The translations under genes and the position numbers were made by a program. Of a stretch of DNA of 64,000 nucleotides, positions 24,131-37,010 are shown in pieces. Source of the stretch: Caprella mutica (lineage: Eukaryota > Arthropoda > Malacostraca > Amphipoda > Caprellidae); the NCBI GenBank assembly GCA_947561585.1, contig CANNZV010000520.1, positions 1 through 64,000 on the forward strand. The letters run 5' to 3'. The notes beneath the pieces were generated by a model. The model was not told the DNA's origin. It did not search any database and saw nothing but the letters and a program-made list of their open reading frames with translations. Each line of letters opens with the position of its first letter. The stretch's first letter is position 1.

Positions 24131-26366
24131 TGTTTTCTTTTGCACCATAAATTTCTGTCCAATCTTCTATATTCCCTGTTGTATTTATACCATTTATATA
24201 TATTTTTATGAAGGATTGAACTCGTTGGTTGTAGGTAAAATAAAGAGGGCAGTTGAATATCCGTTACATCACTGAATATGCAGAGCAAATAGCACCTAGT
24301 TGATGTATTTCATCGTCATTAATTTAGCGTAAGTGTTGCTGCCTAGTCTTTTCGTAGTGAGCATCGAATCACCCGTGACAGTTTTTAAAGTTTTCTCCCT
24401 CTTTAAATTAGTCCCTATTATCTCATTTGATCTCCATGCACTCATATCTCTGATTGATTAACTTATAGATCATAATTTCTCTTAAATCCTAATTACATTT
24501 CGTGACAGTTATTAAGTTTCAGATTTAGAATGAATTAACTAGATTTATTGTTATATTTACCATATTTAAATCATCAATATTTATTTCATATTTTCTGATA
24601 TTTTTGAAATATTTATAATAAATTTTACTTATATTAGTGATCATATAATATAGTCTTAACTGTTAAAACCGGTTTGGTGAACGATACAATAAATTGAATT
24701 CACAGTATTAGCTTTAATAATTAGCATAAATAATAATGTCATAACATTTTTACATTGTGACGTAACAATTAGGAGAGCATAGAAAAGCAGGTGAGGGATG
24801 GATGTTCACTTCTGAAATATTGACACATAGCTAAAAAGTCTTTGTCGTTCACATGAACGCATCTATCTATACTATACATGTAAGAGTGGAAATTAGTAAC
24901 CATTGAAAATAGCGTTCTAATGTTAATAATATATTATCCTTACTTGAGAAAGAAGCGTACTTTTTATAATTATGTTCATATATGTTTAGTTGATTAGGGT
25001 TTGGTTGTGATGTTGATTTTACTTTTGTTTGAATTGTTAAAAAAATGTGAAAAGCCTAAACCTTTCACACTAATTCGTCCTAAAGTCCAACAGTGGTATA
25101 TAATGGGTTAGATTTTATTTAAAAAAAATATTAGTAGATTTTACCATAGAGTATACTTTGTTAATTTTTTTTTATATCAATAAGGTTTTCATTTCCCTAA
25201 TATAATGATATTAATTAACGAATTGCTCCTAGCCACTATAATGGGCTTGAGGATATTAATTGTTTGTATATAATGGTTTGAATCTCAAAATATGTATATA
25301 TCTTTTTTCTCTTTTTATGTGATAGAACTTGTAATCTTTTTTAATATCTTCAATAAACTTTATCATTATCATTATCAATAGTTTTAAAATCGCAATTCAA
25401 TAAAAAATTACCCAAGAGCTCATTAGATGTAAAATTAAATATATATGTACCTAACAAAAGATTTTTTTACTTCAAATCTAAACTAAAATTGAACTCAATT
25501 TCAATTGATATAATTTCCTTGAGAGTTTGTAGCAGCAATACTTATTCAGCTGGGGCAGCATAATCGAGGGGTAAGTTTATATTTTACGCTTTTATTCTAC
25601 AGTGAGATGGTAGTCAACTACATGATTCTTACAGTTATAGGCATGCGGTATCGTCCAGATACCAAATATTGAACTCCGATTCGTCTAACCATGAGCAAAT
25701 ATAGCCGGTCAAAAGGAGTCACCTTTCGAGACCAGATTCTCATTTACATAGAAAAAACTAACAGATGTATTTTAAGGTTAAACAGAAATAGTCAAAATTA
25801 ACAGACGAGATAATGTCCAGAGAAATTTTTCCAACGAAAGTAAGGTGCAGAGATAGAAGTGTTAAAGCGGTCGAAGAAGAGAAACAAAATACAGATAATT
25901 AAAAAGAATGAAATGAACTCTAATACATAATTCACAAAGTAATATAATAAAGAAAAATTTGATGCAGCTGGTGTTACGAAAGTAGCCAGAAGAATCCAAA
26001 AACGTATTCTTTATAAGACAACGAATCCAGATCAAATACAGTTTGTCTTTCATTAATTGCTATGAATTGTAGGAAAAATCTGTCGTGGATTAGCAGATAT
26101 CTAAATATTGATTTGTGAACTGTCTTGTTGATAGAAGTGTCCCTAGGAATATCATACATTGGTTAAATTTTTCGAAATGATGAATAGAAAATGAGTTTTT
26201 CTTTCAGAAAGACAATGCCAAGCCATATCTCTCGCATCACTACAGGATATCTTTCTTATCAAGATATACTGTAGCTGGAAAACGACTCATGGAATGAACC
26301 TCCTAGAGACCAAAATGAACTCGGTAAGGTACTGATGTACAGAAAAAATGAAAATTTACGTCAATA
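24131..26366. other. AT-rich intergenic stretch
   Basis: No coding region or paired element ends recognised. Short frames near 25862-26159 lack motifs. Confidence 0.4.
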
Positions 26367-27490
26367 CAGGGTGTCGCAGAAAAAATTGTACCAATTTCAA
26401 ATTAGTATATTTCAACAACTAATGAAGGTAAAGTTTTCTTTCAAGAATTTTTTTTTGTTGAACCCATTTGCGTCCTCAGGAATTTTTTCATAAAGATTCA
26501 TTCATTGTTGTGAATTTTATAACGATTTTTTGATGGGTGGTGAAAATTGCTTTGCTCGTACGGTCAGCAAAGGGACAATGAAGTAAGTTCAAAAAAATAT
26601 ATTTATTAAACAACAACCCCATTAATAAAATAGTTTTATTTCCAGGTTTTATAAACAGTCAAATAATCTTTCCTATTATAAATTATTGACAATATTGAGA
26701 AATGTGTTTATGTACAAAAAGAAAGGCACAAGTTTAAATTTTAAAAGGGTCGTTCAGGCCACCATTACAAAAGGAAAGTCAGAGTGAGTATTTTAATTTC
26801 CACAGTGATAAAGTCGTCAAAGTTAAAATTATGATGATTATTCTGATGACCAAGTTGCCGAACGCTCTGATTAATTACTAAAATACAGCTTTGTCCCTTA
26901 TGATAATATCGTACACACAACGAACATGTTTTTGAGAACCAGTTGCGTGACAAAACTTCTACGGTGTCAAAAATCTGTTTCAAGAAGTTAAGGTCTTATT
27001 TTTTTTACGTGTGGCACAGTAGGTCATGTTTAATAATTCTATTGATTGAAGATTTTGAGATATTTAACCATTTCTTCAAAGTAAATTAAATCATTTCTAT
27101 TTTCCAAAAAGGAGTTGCTGAACAAAATTGATATTATTTTCATATATTGTGGACCTGATATTGTTAAAATTAAAATTTGTGCCTTCATTTTTGTAAGTAA
27201 ACACATTTCTCGATATCGGCAATATTTTATAAAAGGAATGCTTTTAAAACATGGAAATAAATCAATTTTATTGTGGAGTTGTTGTGTAATAGATATTTTA
27301 TGCTAGCATTTACGCAAAGCCATTTTCACCCCCCATTAATAAAATCGGTATAATATTCACAAAAGACAATGAAGTTTTATGAAAATTTAACTGGAACAAA
27401 CAAAATGATACTGAAAAGAAAACACTATCGTCAGTAGTTGTTGAAATGTACTAATTTACAGTTAGGTACACTTTTTTCTGGGATACCCTG
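26367..27490. mobile_element. Non-autonomous mariner-type element
   Basis: Flanked by TA. Ends are CAGGGTGTCGCAGAAAAAAT and, inverted, CAGGGTATCCCAGAAAAAAG, followed by an inverted ATTTCAACAACTA block on each side. The interior is non-coding and contains a segment (27110-27300) related to 27560-27780 and to the insert inside the TTCGCC elements. Confidence 0.75.
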
Positions 27491-27529
27491 TATACATTTA
27501 TATACATTTTTTAAATACCTCGATATTTT

Positions 27530-28019
27530 CTCCATTTCTCTCAACTGAAACATTTATATTTTTTAATAGGTTTTTCAGAACAAATTGATCTTGTCTTCAC
27601 ATCGTACTGTCCTCTTGCGGTACGAACGAAACTTGTTGAAATTTAAACATGTGCCTTCGCATATGTACATCACATTTCTCCATATTTCAATAATTTATGA
27701 AAGGAATAGTTATATGAATACTCTTAAAACATGGAAATAAATCTGTTTTATTAATGGGGTTGTTGTCTAATAAATATATTTTTAGTGTTTGAACTTACTT
27801 CATTGTCAGTTTTCTGACCATTTGCGCAAGGCCTTTTTCACCACCCATTAATAAAATAATTATTATATTCACATAAATGAATGAAACTTTATAGAAATTT
27901 AACTGTGAATGGAAAAAAGTTCAATTAACAAAATGATACATGAAAGAAAACTGTAGCTACAACAGTTCTTGGAATATACAAATTTAAAGTTGGATTAACT
28001 TTTTGTGGGTCACCCTGTA
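27530..28019. mobile_element. Partial second mariner-type copy
   Basis: Right half of the same family. Its end, read inward, is CAGGGTGACCCACAAAAAGT and it is followed by TA. The interior parallels 27100-27430. No left end is present. Confidence 0.65.
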
Positions 28020-29029
28020 AATATAATAAACCAAAATTTAATTTTGTAGTTCAATATCAATCCTTCACAAAAGAAAATCTACAAACTAATTTATGATACC
28101 CTAAATAAGTCTTGAAGAAATTTTATTTGAGAGTTAAGAATCTCTTTGAGATGCAAATTGAGCCAAATTAATCCTCAACATCAATTAATATCAAGTATGT
28201 TCTATTCAAAAAGGTATTGGCTTTTCAATTTGCTGTTTCTCAAATTTGCATAGTAATCTTCAGAGCATTTACCTTCAGCAAGGTGCCTGTAAAGTCTGCT
28301 AATGAAATGGAACTTCTGATTCTATAAATCAAAACTAATAAAAATAATTGATACTATTTAGTGTCAAAAGTGTATTAATTGACAAAAAAAGTTTGATTTT
28401 ATTCGAGTAACATTTTTGAAAAGAAAATAATTTATTTCCATTTTCATATCTTTTGATTATGTCAAACATTTGCTAATATATTTTTAATGGAGCAAGTATA
28501 ATATGTTAAAAGTCCTCTCCAGGTTCCAGAAAAAATGACTTCAATAAATTATATTGTGGAACTATAAAGAACAAAATATTTTTGATACTCGTGTATATTA
28601 ATATTCCTTAGCTGACCGCTAAGTGTACTGACTTCACTGACAGCTTGTTGCTTTTCACTTAAATAATTGAATGAATCCTTGACTTTTAACAAGGTAAATC
28701 ATTCAGCCACGAATTGATTCGCTGTCCTCCTTTTCCTATTTGAATCTTCAGAAATCTGGCAACATCGGTCTCTTCCGTAATAATTGGAAAAAGTTTTGAG
28801 AAAGAGATGAGTCATCATCTCACCTTCCTACAGAAAACTACATACAGTTATGACCTCAGACTGAACTGTAGTGAATAAAATAGTACCCACATTATACCCA
28901 AATTTTTAAAATAAAACTATAAATACCATGTATCTATACAAATATGCTGGAAGATATGCCAGGATAAAGGAGCACAAGAAATAATACTAATTACGATTTA
29001 TTAAAATTTCTTAAATTTAAACATTAAAT
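28020..29029. other. AT-rich intergenic stretch
   Basis: Nothing recognised. Confidence 0.4.
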
Positions 29030-30640
29030 TTGAATTGATCAAGGATCTTTCCTAATTGACAAACTCCACCAAATTAATTTTTAATTATTAGTTTATATGT
29101 TTTTTCGTCCACAGAATCCGAAAATCATAACCGGTTTTTGTAGAAACTAATCCTTTTCGAGATATGAAGGTTTAAAGTTGTTCATTTCCTATGTATTACT
29201 GAAGGGGTTCTAGGTCAATTCGCCTAAAACACATTCGCCGAAAATATGACATTTTTTTTAGCAGACTAAGGTTTACTACAAAAATCAAAAGTTTATTGAA
29301 CATCCTGTGTTAAATGGGTATTTAAAATTGATCAATTTTTATTAACTATAAATTAAACGGTAATTAATTGTCTGGTGTTAATGCCTTATAAATGCTTGCT
29401 CTTAGTCCCATTATAAGAGTTTCTAAATAAATTTAGTAGTATTTATTAAATAATAAATATTTAATCCATTCATTCTAACATAAAATTTTCTATTTTTTAA
29501 AAGGAGTTGCTGAACAAAATTGTTTTTGACTTCCTTTTTGTACTCAAATACATTTCTCCGTATTGTCAATATTTTATAAAAGGAATAGTTATATGAATAT
29601 TCTTAAACCTAGAAATAAATCTGTTTTAACTGCACCTTCAATAGTTGTTGAAATATACGAATTTAAAGTTGAGTAGACATTTTTGTGGGTCACCCTGTAT
29701 AGTGAAAGCTTCACGAGCGACTAACAGTAGCAGACTGATTCTATAATGTATATACGTAGAAGGATTAAAGTAAAGTGAGACCAACACAAAAAAAGTCTTT
29801 TTCTTTTGTAAATGATAATTGTACACAGAAAATAGGATTATCATAGAATTAATAAACTGTCACAAATAATGCAGCAATAACAATATATATGAGTTAATTA
29901 ATTAAGTTACCGTAAATTCCATAAAGTTTAACCAATAATTATGCAGAATATTGTAAAGTAATTTATACACATATATGTAAGTTCTTCTATATACGTAATT
30001 TCATCTGGATTTATGAGATAAATTTGTTTACCTTTTTAAATAGTCAATTTTTTTTTTTCGGCGAATGTGTTGTGTGGCGAATGTGTTGTGTGGCGAATGT
30101 GTTGTGTGGCGAATGTGTTGTGTGGCGAATGGACCGGTCACCAGTGAAGGATTGAGAATTTAGAAAAAACTCGTGTTTTCATTGAAATTACTCATACATT
30201 ATAGATATTTTACATGAAACTGTATTGTAGTTTGTTGTATCCGCTTGTTTGTTGTACTGTACACTTCATGATTGATTAATTACCTAGCAGAAAGGGAATA
30301 CTTCCCAAAATACATACATCAAATATTTCCAGTTTCCATGATATTTTCCATTTATTCCTTCAATACTGATATCTGTGTAATGGCGGATACATCAAACTAA
30401 ATTACGGCTACCATTGACCAAAATTGGCCAAAAAGCGTGAAGGATTGAAAAGTTCTTAATCCATCAGTAATACATAGGGAATAAATAACTTCAAACCCTC
30501 ATATCTCAAAAAGTATTAGTCTCTAAAAAATTGGTTATGATTTTCGGATTCTATGGACAAAAGTACACAATAAAAAAAAATCTAAATTAAATTTGGTGGG
30601 GTCGTCAAATGGGAAAGATCCTTGATAAAGTTTTTACTCC
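29030..30640. repeat. Inverted-repeat pair flanking a later insertion
   Basis: The arm 29030-29205 (CAAGGATCTTTCC ... ATAGAATCCGAAAATCATAACC-type sequence) recurs in reverse complement at 30440-30635 at roughly 80-85 % identity. The array-ended element at 29206-30142 interrupts the left arm. The right arm keeps the uninterrupted counterpart (ACTGATGGATTAAG read on the minus strand). The block 30225-30390 is a dispersed repeat also found at 63570-63725 and in part at 1553-1615. Confidence 0.7.
29206..30142 (+). mobile_element. TTCGCC array-ended element, copy 1 (937 bp)
   Basis: Starts GGTTCTAGGTCAATTCGCC. The right end read inward is GGTGACCGGTCCATTCGCC and is preceded by four near-perfect GTGTTGTGTGGCGAAT units. 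Flanking 8-mers ACTGAAGG and AGTGAAGG differ at one base. Bases 29490-29698 are the right half of a mariner-type element ending in CACCCTGTA, an old nested insertion shared with copy 2. No coding capacity. Confidence 0.87.
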
Positions 30641-30899
30641 CATAATATGAATAATGGAGGTGAGTTAAATTTTAATTATACAGAACTAAGTAGGTGATAA
30701 TCGATTAACAGTTAGGTTAAATAGTCATTAGTTATCTATAATAATCCTCAAGTTAGTAGTAAAGTATATCCCATTTCTTGGTAGTTATAAAAGTGAAAGG
30801 AAGGAAAAAGAAGCTCTTTTAACACAAAGGTTTGTAGAGTGGATACCTCCTAAAGAAAACAGTCTAAACAAATAATAATAAATCATGAGAATATTACAT

Positions 30900-32941
30900 C
30901 TCTAATTTATCAAAAAAATCAATTTGCTAGCTTTTTAAAGTGTTTAACATTTTTGTAATTTCTTTTCCATCAGTATTTATAGCAGTAATCATATTTTCAT
31001 TGGTCGATATTATCTTTAGGGGATTTGGATCGTAAATAGGTCTTTTCTCCTTTGCATTCCAGTATTCTTAAGTAATAGTGTATCACCTATCTTCCAAGTT
31101 GAACTGATAAGTGCTTTCCTGTTTTTCGCTTATCTATCATTGTATTATATATCTTTGTCGTTAACATCGTTTGGAGTCTCCAAAATACTTGGGATTTTGT
31201 TATTCATTTTTCTGTTAAACATTGTCTCATATGAGGATAATTTAGTAGTAGTGTGAGGTGAAGATCGATAATTCAATATCAGATTTTGAATTTCTGCCCA
31301 ATAATTCTTTCCTTCACTATATGCTGTTCTGATGACTTTATTTAGAGTTCTCATGAACCTTTCTCCTACTCCATTTGCTTCAGGATAAAATGGTGTAATT
31401 TTTCTGTGTTTAAAGCCAACACTTTGCACATATGAAGTAAACATAGATGAGTTAAATGGTGCTCCATTATCTGTCCTGGTGGTGGAAGAAATGCCGAACG
31501 TAGATAGTATTTCTTCTAAAGCAGTGGTGACTTCAATATCTGAAAGATTAGGTATTCGGTAGACAACTGGAAACCGGGAATAGTCATCCATCAGAACCAT
31601 TAAATGTTACCCATCGGATAACGGTCATTTGAAGTCCAGTGACAGCACAGTCCATGCGACAGTTAGTAACTCACACATGCACAGTGGAGTTATCTTTTCT
31701 GATGGGTTGCATGACTGACAAGAAACACATTCAATGTTGAAATTTTCTATCTTCCTGTCCATAAATGGAAACCAAACTCATTCTCGCAAGTTATGCTTCG
31801 TCTTACAGATGCCCTGATGACCTTCATGAGCAATTCTTATAACGTTTTCATGTAGAGATTATGGTATCACAATGCGCTTAGCCTTAAGCTGACACCCGCA
31901 AGCTGACATTAATATTTTAATTGGCCATTTTGAAGACAAAAGATGCTTTTTAACAAATTACAATACATTATCTTGTAATTCTCTTGTAATATATCGTTCT
32001 TACAGAGTCTTTTCACTAGACTACTTTTAGTGAGGCATCTAACGTAATGTACACTCTGTAGGGTTTCTCGATAAGAAGTCTGCGAGATTATCTTTTCCTG
32101 GTTTATAGTTTACCTTGGAATTATACTGTTACAAGTTGAGAATCAACCTTTCAATTCTCATTGATGCTTTAGATCGCGCATTATTGAATTGAGGTTCCAA
32201 TGGTTTGTGGTCAGTGATCACATCAAATTCTTTACCAAGCAAATACATGTGGAATTTTTTTATTCCAAAGTATATTGCCAAAGCCTCTCTTTCAGTTTGT
32301 GAATATCTTTTCTCAACTGGTGTGAGACTTCTACTTGCATAATTAATGATTTTATATTATTGCGTGTCCTCTTCTTTCTGTACAAGTAATGCTGCAAGAC
32401 CAACCGGACTTGCATCAACAATGAGAGAAATCTTTTTATTATTATCAAAATAATTGAGAACGGTTTTGGTTGAAAGCGTAGATTTAATTTTACTGAAAGC
32501 AGCTTCATGGTCTACATTCCAGTTCCATTTAGTGTCGGAACGAAGTAATTTACGAAGTGTGGCTGTCAATGATGATAAATCTTTTACAAACATTACACAA
32601 TATGTTACCATTCCTAAAAAACTTCTTAAGTCATAACTTTTTTTATGTCTCAAAAATGACTTGATTGCCTCAACTTTAGCGGGATCTGGATACATTCCAT
32701 TTTCTGTAAAGACATATCCAAAGAAATCAATTTTTGTTTGTTGAAATTTACACTTTTCTTTGTTCAATGTGAATCTATTTTCTAAAAGTCTTGTCAATAC
32801 TGTATCAAGCCTTGAATTATGTTCTTTAACATCCTTTCCATAAATTAATATATCATCACTGACATTAATTACTCCTTCAACGTTGATAATTAATTCTCTT
32901 ATGATATTTTGGAACATCTCAGCAGCTGAACTGATTTGAAG
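30900..32941 (-). pseudogene. Ty3/Gypsy retrotransposon pol, truncated and broken
   Basis: The RT palm and RNase H lie at 32917-32357 on the minus strand. They show VSDDILIYG (the usual YVDD box), the KCKFQ...FFGYVFTENG connection and the RNase H start LIVDASPVGLAALLVQ. A frame break and stops follow, with remnants of the integrase zinc finger (CVSCQSC) near 31700. The integrase core at 31600-31145 has the catalytic Asp in MDDYSRFP, Asp in TDNGAPF and Glu in NGVGERF. The upstream border is abrupt at about 32941, inside RT (the preceding residues read ISSAAEMFQ), so the 5' half with gag, protease and LTR is missing. No LTR was recognised downstream. Not functional. Confidence 0.88.
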
Positions 32942-34108
32942 TTCAGGCTAGTCAGATCCGATTAACTAGTTCTGTGAATCAGTTTCCAAGATCATGCCGA
33001 TCCCTGTGTTGCATGAATTAATTTATAATAATGTTTGCATATAAGTCCTATTTGGCATTTATTTTCCCCTATCACACTCAGAAACAATCAAAGCAATTCA
33101 ATTACAAGTTAAAGGTAAGGAAACCTTACCATCCTTTGTTTTGTTTCATCCTATCACGGCAGCTATAGTTACTGGCTTTCCCCGTCTTCTCGGGTGCCGT
33201 AACCAGAGCCCAGATGCCGTAGCCAGAGTACAAAACTTCCTCCCCATGGTTTCAGTCTCAGATTGAACCTCTTCAGAATAATCTGGTAATCATGCTCTCT
33301 TTCTGTTGGCTTCACAGTTCACAGTATCATATTACGGCTGCTACGTATTCAGATTGCCATTCTGATGGCTATTGGTTAGGTTAGCTGGGCTTCAGAAATG
33401 TCTTACATGAGACTAGTGGTAACGTCTAGATTTCAAATTGTCATTGCAGTATCACACACCAATGAAACATGTTTCTGACAGCAGGTTTTGAGTCAGAATG
33501 CCAAACTCTTCGTTTGCAGGCTATGATTTGAGATACTAAAAGGCAGATTAAATTTTGAAGGCTTTCCGTACATTTTCTCATTACTGAAGCAATGTTCAAT
33601 GTCACTTATAACTCAAAAAGCATTCAATCAAATTGCCTGAATTACAGTTATTTACTAACTTACATGAAATGTCTTTCCAATGTTATAAAGATTTAACGGG
33701 ATCGATCCACTTTTCAGAAAACTTTTTTTATTTGTGAACTTATTGTTCTAAAATTTGCTAGGTATATGCCATTTTGAACAGAGATCACATTTTACTTACG
33801 TAACTTTTTCTATTTTGGGTTAAGTTTTTGAGGAAATGAGGATTATAATAAAAAATATTTTTTTGTAAATTTCAAAAGAATGTAAGTGTAAAAGGATTTT
33901 TTTAGAGGCCCACTGCCAGAAGAAGCAGATCTTCTTTATATAGTTAAAAAAAAACAATCATCTTTATTTAGACAATGAACATTAAAAACAAAAGATATGC
34001 TTATCTGCTCTACGACCATGGCTCCGACCATCGCCAATGGTAGTGGCCTCCAACCGACTGTGAGGTGTCTATAGCAGGTCACAGGGCAACACCCAAACTG
34101 CGGTCATC
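32942..34108. other. Intergenic, no gene
   Basis: GC-richer patches at 33150-33420 without a supported frame. 33610-33660 is one unit of the dispersed repeat seen at 16060-16620. 33898-34108 is probably the 3' untranslated end of the LINE fragment that follows on the minus strand. Confidence 0.4.
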
Positions 34109-34510
34109 TTACTTCTCCTTGACCGACGTCAGGATACTGAAAGCATTGCCCCTCTGAACTGCCAAACCAACCCTCTGCTCTAACCAAAAGGTCTCTCTCA
34201 CATCAGTGACGTCGGTAATGCGACGGCCGATTTCAGCAAGGAGTGCGCCTGTCGTTTCACCAGAGCTACCTGCCGTTTCCACCGCTATGGGTTCGAACCG
34301 ATATCGAATGCCAAGAGCCGCATATTTGCGTCGCTTCCTCCCCTCCGCCTCCTTGGCTGCGCTACCAGGTGACAAAGCCGAGTCAATCAAGTGAGACGCT
34401 GCGTAAGTGTCTACATATGTTGCATCCCAACAAAGACACCTCCCATCTGTAAAGGGGAAGACTGAGATACCATCAGGCCGCTTAATATCACCCCTATCAA
34501 CTTCAAAAGG
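34109..34510 (-). pseudogene. LINE C-terminal fragment with RPDG...WD endonuclease-like domain
   Basis: Continuous minus-strand reading of about 130 codons: KRPDGISVFPF, then WDATYVDTYAASHL, SAAKEAEGRKRRKYAALG, FEPIAVETAG and VGLAVQRGNAFSIL. This is the C-terminal module I know from many invertebrate LINE-like proteins, where a conserved RPDG and W-D-x-T precede a K-rich helix and an ET-G block. It resembles a restriction-type nuclease core. The reverse transcriptase that should lie upstream is absent, so this is a 5'-truncated insertion. The frame itself is intact to the stop. Which LINE clade it comes from is uncertain. Confidence 0.7.
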
Positions 34511-35007
34511 ATATATGCTAAAACAAAAACGAAGGAAGTTTTAGAATCCTTGTAACTTTGTTTCCTTCCTGTCTTCTTTTGTTTAACTATTTTTGACACC
34601 TAATCAATTTTTTTTAACCTAGATTTTCGGTTTTGAACTGTGATGAAACGTAAGAGATTGTGAAATTGAAAAAAAGAGTCAAAACTTTTGTTAAAAATAA
34701 TTCGAGGAATCCAAAACTGCTCTTGGTTTTCTTGTAGCGAGAAAACACATATAGGTAAAAACGTACATGTTCGACCAAAAGCGTAACTAATTACGTAAAT
34801 AATACCCAAAAATGCAAATACCACCTTACCCCTGCATTGGTACTGGGTAGGTCATAGCAACTCGCCCCCCCCAAAAAAAATTGCTACATAAAAGTACACT
34901 GCCTAACATTCCTTTTGAAACTAAAAAAATCATGATTGAGACCCTCATCCGCCTCCTTCGGACCACTCACTCTACCTGTGGTACTTTTTTGACGGATCGG
35001 TCCCCTT
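34511..35007. other. Intergenic
   Basis: No supported gene. Poly-C/poly-A run at 34863-34880. Confidence 0.4.
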
Positions 35008-35217
35008 AAAGGTATGTTTTGCATGCAGCGATTGTTGCAATCATTGTTCATCGATGATCACCCAGCAATAGGAATACATTGAAATAGTACTCAGCGATAA
35101 TCGCTCATTGCAAAACAGTCTCATAGGAATAGCATTGAATTTGTGCTCAGCGATAAACGCTGGGCAATGATTGCTGAGCGATGATCTCTACAATCGTTTC
35201 ATGCAAAATGTACCTTT
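35008..35217. mobile_element. MITE, 210 bp, AAAGGTA ends (first copy)
   Basis: Ends AAAGGTATGTTTTGCATGCA and inverted AAAGGTACATTTTGCATGAA. Nearly the whole unit is self-complementary, with repeated GCGATAATCGCT-like motifs (CAGCGATAATCGCT, CAGCGATAAACGCT). No coding capacity. Confidence 0.85.
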
Positions 35218-35329
35218 ATAGGAGGCTGTTGACCGGATGTTTGTTATATCTTGAGAAGTTTACCTACATATTATACCTATTAAATAGATATTCGCACAGT
35301 ATTCAGTGATTTGTTTAACGTATTCAGTT

Positions 35330-35412
35330 TTCAATAATCGTTAAGCACTGACGCTATCACTGCGATCATCGTTGAGTGATTATCACAGCAATTGCAGCAT
35401 GCAAAACGTACC
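35330..35412. mobile_element. Half copy of the AAAGGTA MITE
   Basis: Only the right end is present (CAGCATGCAAAACGTACC), with AGCACTGACGCTATC and GATCATCGTTGAGTGAT motifs. It abuts the next full copy. Confidence 0.65.
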
Positions 35413-35414
35413 AT

Positions 35415-35626
35415 AAAGGTACGTTTTGCATGCAGCGATTGTTACGATCATCGCTCAGTAATCATCGCCAAGCGTTTATCGCTGACCATTACTTCAATAC
35501 TCTTCCTATATGGAGCTGTTTTGCAACGAGCGATTGTCGATGAGCACTATTTCAATGTATTCCTATTGCTGGGCGATCATCGTTGAACGATGATCGTAAC
35601 AATCGCTACATGCAAAACGTACCTTT
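35415..35626. mobile_element. MITE, 212 bp, AAAGGTA ends (second copy, inverted)
   Basis: Same family as 35008-35217 in the opposite orientation. Ends are AAAGGTACGTTTTGCATGCA and inverted AAAGGTACGTTTTGCATGTA. Confidence 0.85.
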
Positions 35627-35686
35627 AGACTCCTCTACTGAAATATCTCTACCAAATATCAAGACTAGACGAAGCCAAAAAGTGTA

Positions 35687-36312
35687 GGGGAGAACCGGAT
35701 GAGTTCGTACATTTTTCCTTTCAAGGCTTATAAAATCTTAACTATTCGTTCTAACTCACAATCGAATCTATAGGTATTCATCTGCATACAACTACAATCT
35801 AAATTATTTAAAACCTTACGGTTCTCTCTTAAGATCGATTTTAATGAGATATATTCGTGTGTATGAACTCACCCAGAAGTGTGGGTGAGTTCGTACAAGC
35901 AGAGTATCACTCCGTTTAGTACTTAAAAATGGGGGAAAAGAAAATTCATTAAGAACTTCATTTATTTTAAGGGAAATATAATAAAACCATTGAATGCCGT
36001 ATCCTTACTATAGATTAAAGCCCTTTTGAGATAACAAAAAAAAACACAAAAGGCTTCATCACCGATGTCTTCCGAACTAGATTGCAGAGCGTCAATTTCC
36101 ATCGTAAGCCTACACTTTGTCACCGGTGAATTTGAGTTTCTCTTTAGTGCTGAAAATATATGATCTCTCACCGAAGGAACATAGTACACCGTCACGCGCT
36201 GAAACTTATTTCAAACTGATTGTTTCAAATTTCAACAGGTTAGAACATAACAGGTGTTGAGTTATGACCCTGTGCGGATTCACCCGATGTACGAACTCAC
36301 CCGGTTCTCCCC
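35687..36312. mobile_element. TIR element, 626 bp, GGGGAGAACCGG ends
   Basis: Flanked by TA. Ends are GGGGAGAACCGGATGAGTTC and inverted GGGGAGAACCGGGTGAGTTC, each followed by GTACAT. The inner half of the terminus recurs back-to-back in the interior at 35862-35899 (GAACTCACCC and GGGTGAGTTCGTAC). A frame of 77 codons inside has no motif. Confidence 0.8.
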
Positions 36313-36549
36313 TATAAATGAGAATGGTAGTTTTCTTTGGCCATGTAATTGTAATATTAGAAAAGGAACCGGAAGGGGTCGGGTTAGCTGAAAACCGAAC
36401 CAATTTTCACTTACGTCATAATGATATATATACAATATACATCCAAGTACATAAATATGGAAGTCTACCGAGTTTCTGGTGGTGGGTGTGACTGTGACGG
36501 CCATTACAAGGAGATGAAAAAGATGACCTAGATTAGCTCAAAAACGATA

Positions 36550-37010
36550 CTTTAGAAACTAGCGCCAAAATGTCTCTCTCCCCGATACTATAAGGATGGA
36601 TAATGCCAGACATTTTTAGCGGTGGAATACTCTCGCCAGACTGCTGTTAAGGTAAGTTACATCAGCTCTAAAGCGATACGAAAAAAAAAACATTAAAAAA
36701 TGTTAAGCACCTTCCCAGGTATCATGAATGGACAATGCCAGGCATTGCCCGTGGTGGGGTATCCCTGCCTGACTCCCCCAAAGAGCCAACCCCCAAAAGT
36801 AAGTTAGATCAGCTGAATAGCGATACGAAAGAAACCAATTGCAAAATGGTCTGCACCACCCCAGATATCATGAACGGACAATGCCAGACATTTTTGGTGT
36901 TGAGGTATCCCTGCCATACGCTCCAAAAAAGCCACCCTCTCTACCTCGACAAAAAAGTAAGCTAAATCAGTTCAAAACCGGATCCCATGAACCCAACTGC
37001 AAAATTCGTA
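36550..37010. repeat. Degenerate tandem repeat, about 145-bp unit
   Basis: Three units sharing ATCATGAATGGACAATGCCA, GGTATCCCTGCC and AAGTAAGTTAGATCAGCTGA. A fourth, separate unit is at 38285-38420. Frames through it (for example 36735-36965) are by-products of the repeat. Confidence 0.75.
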
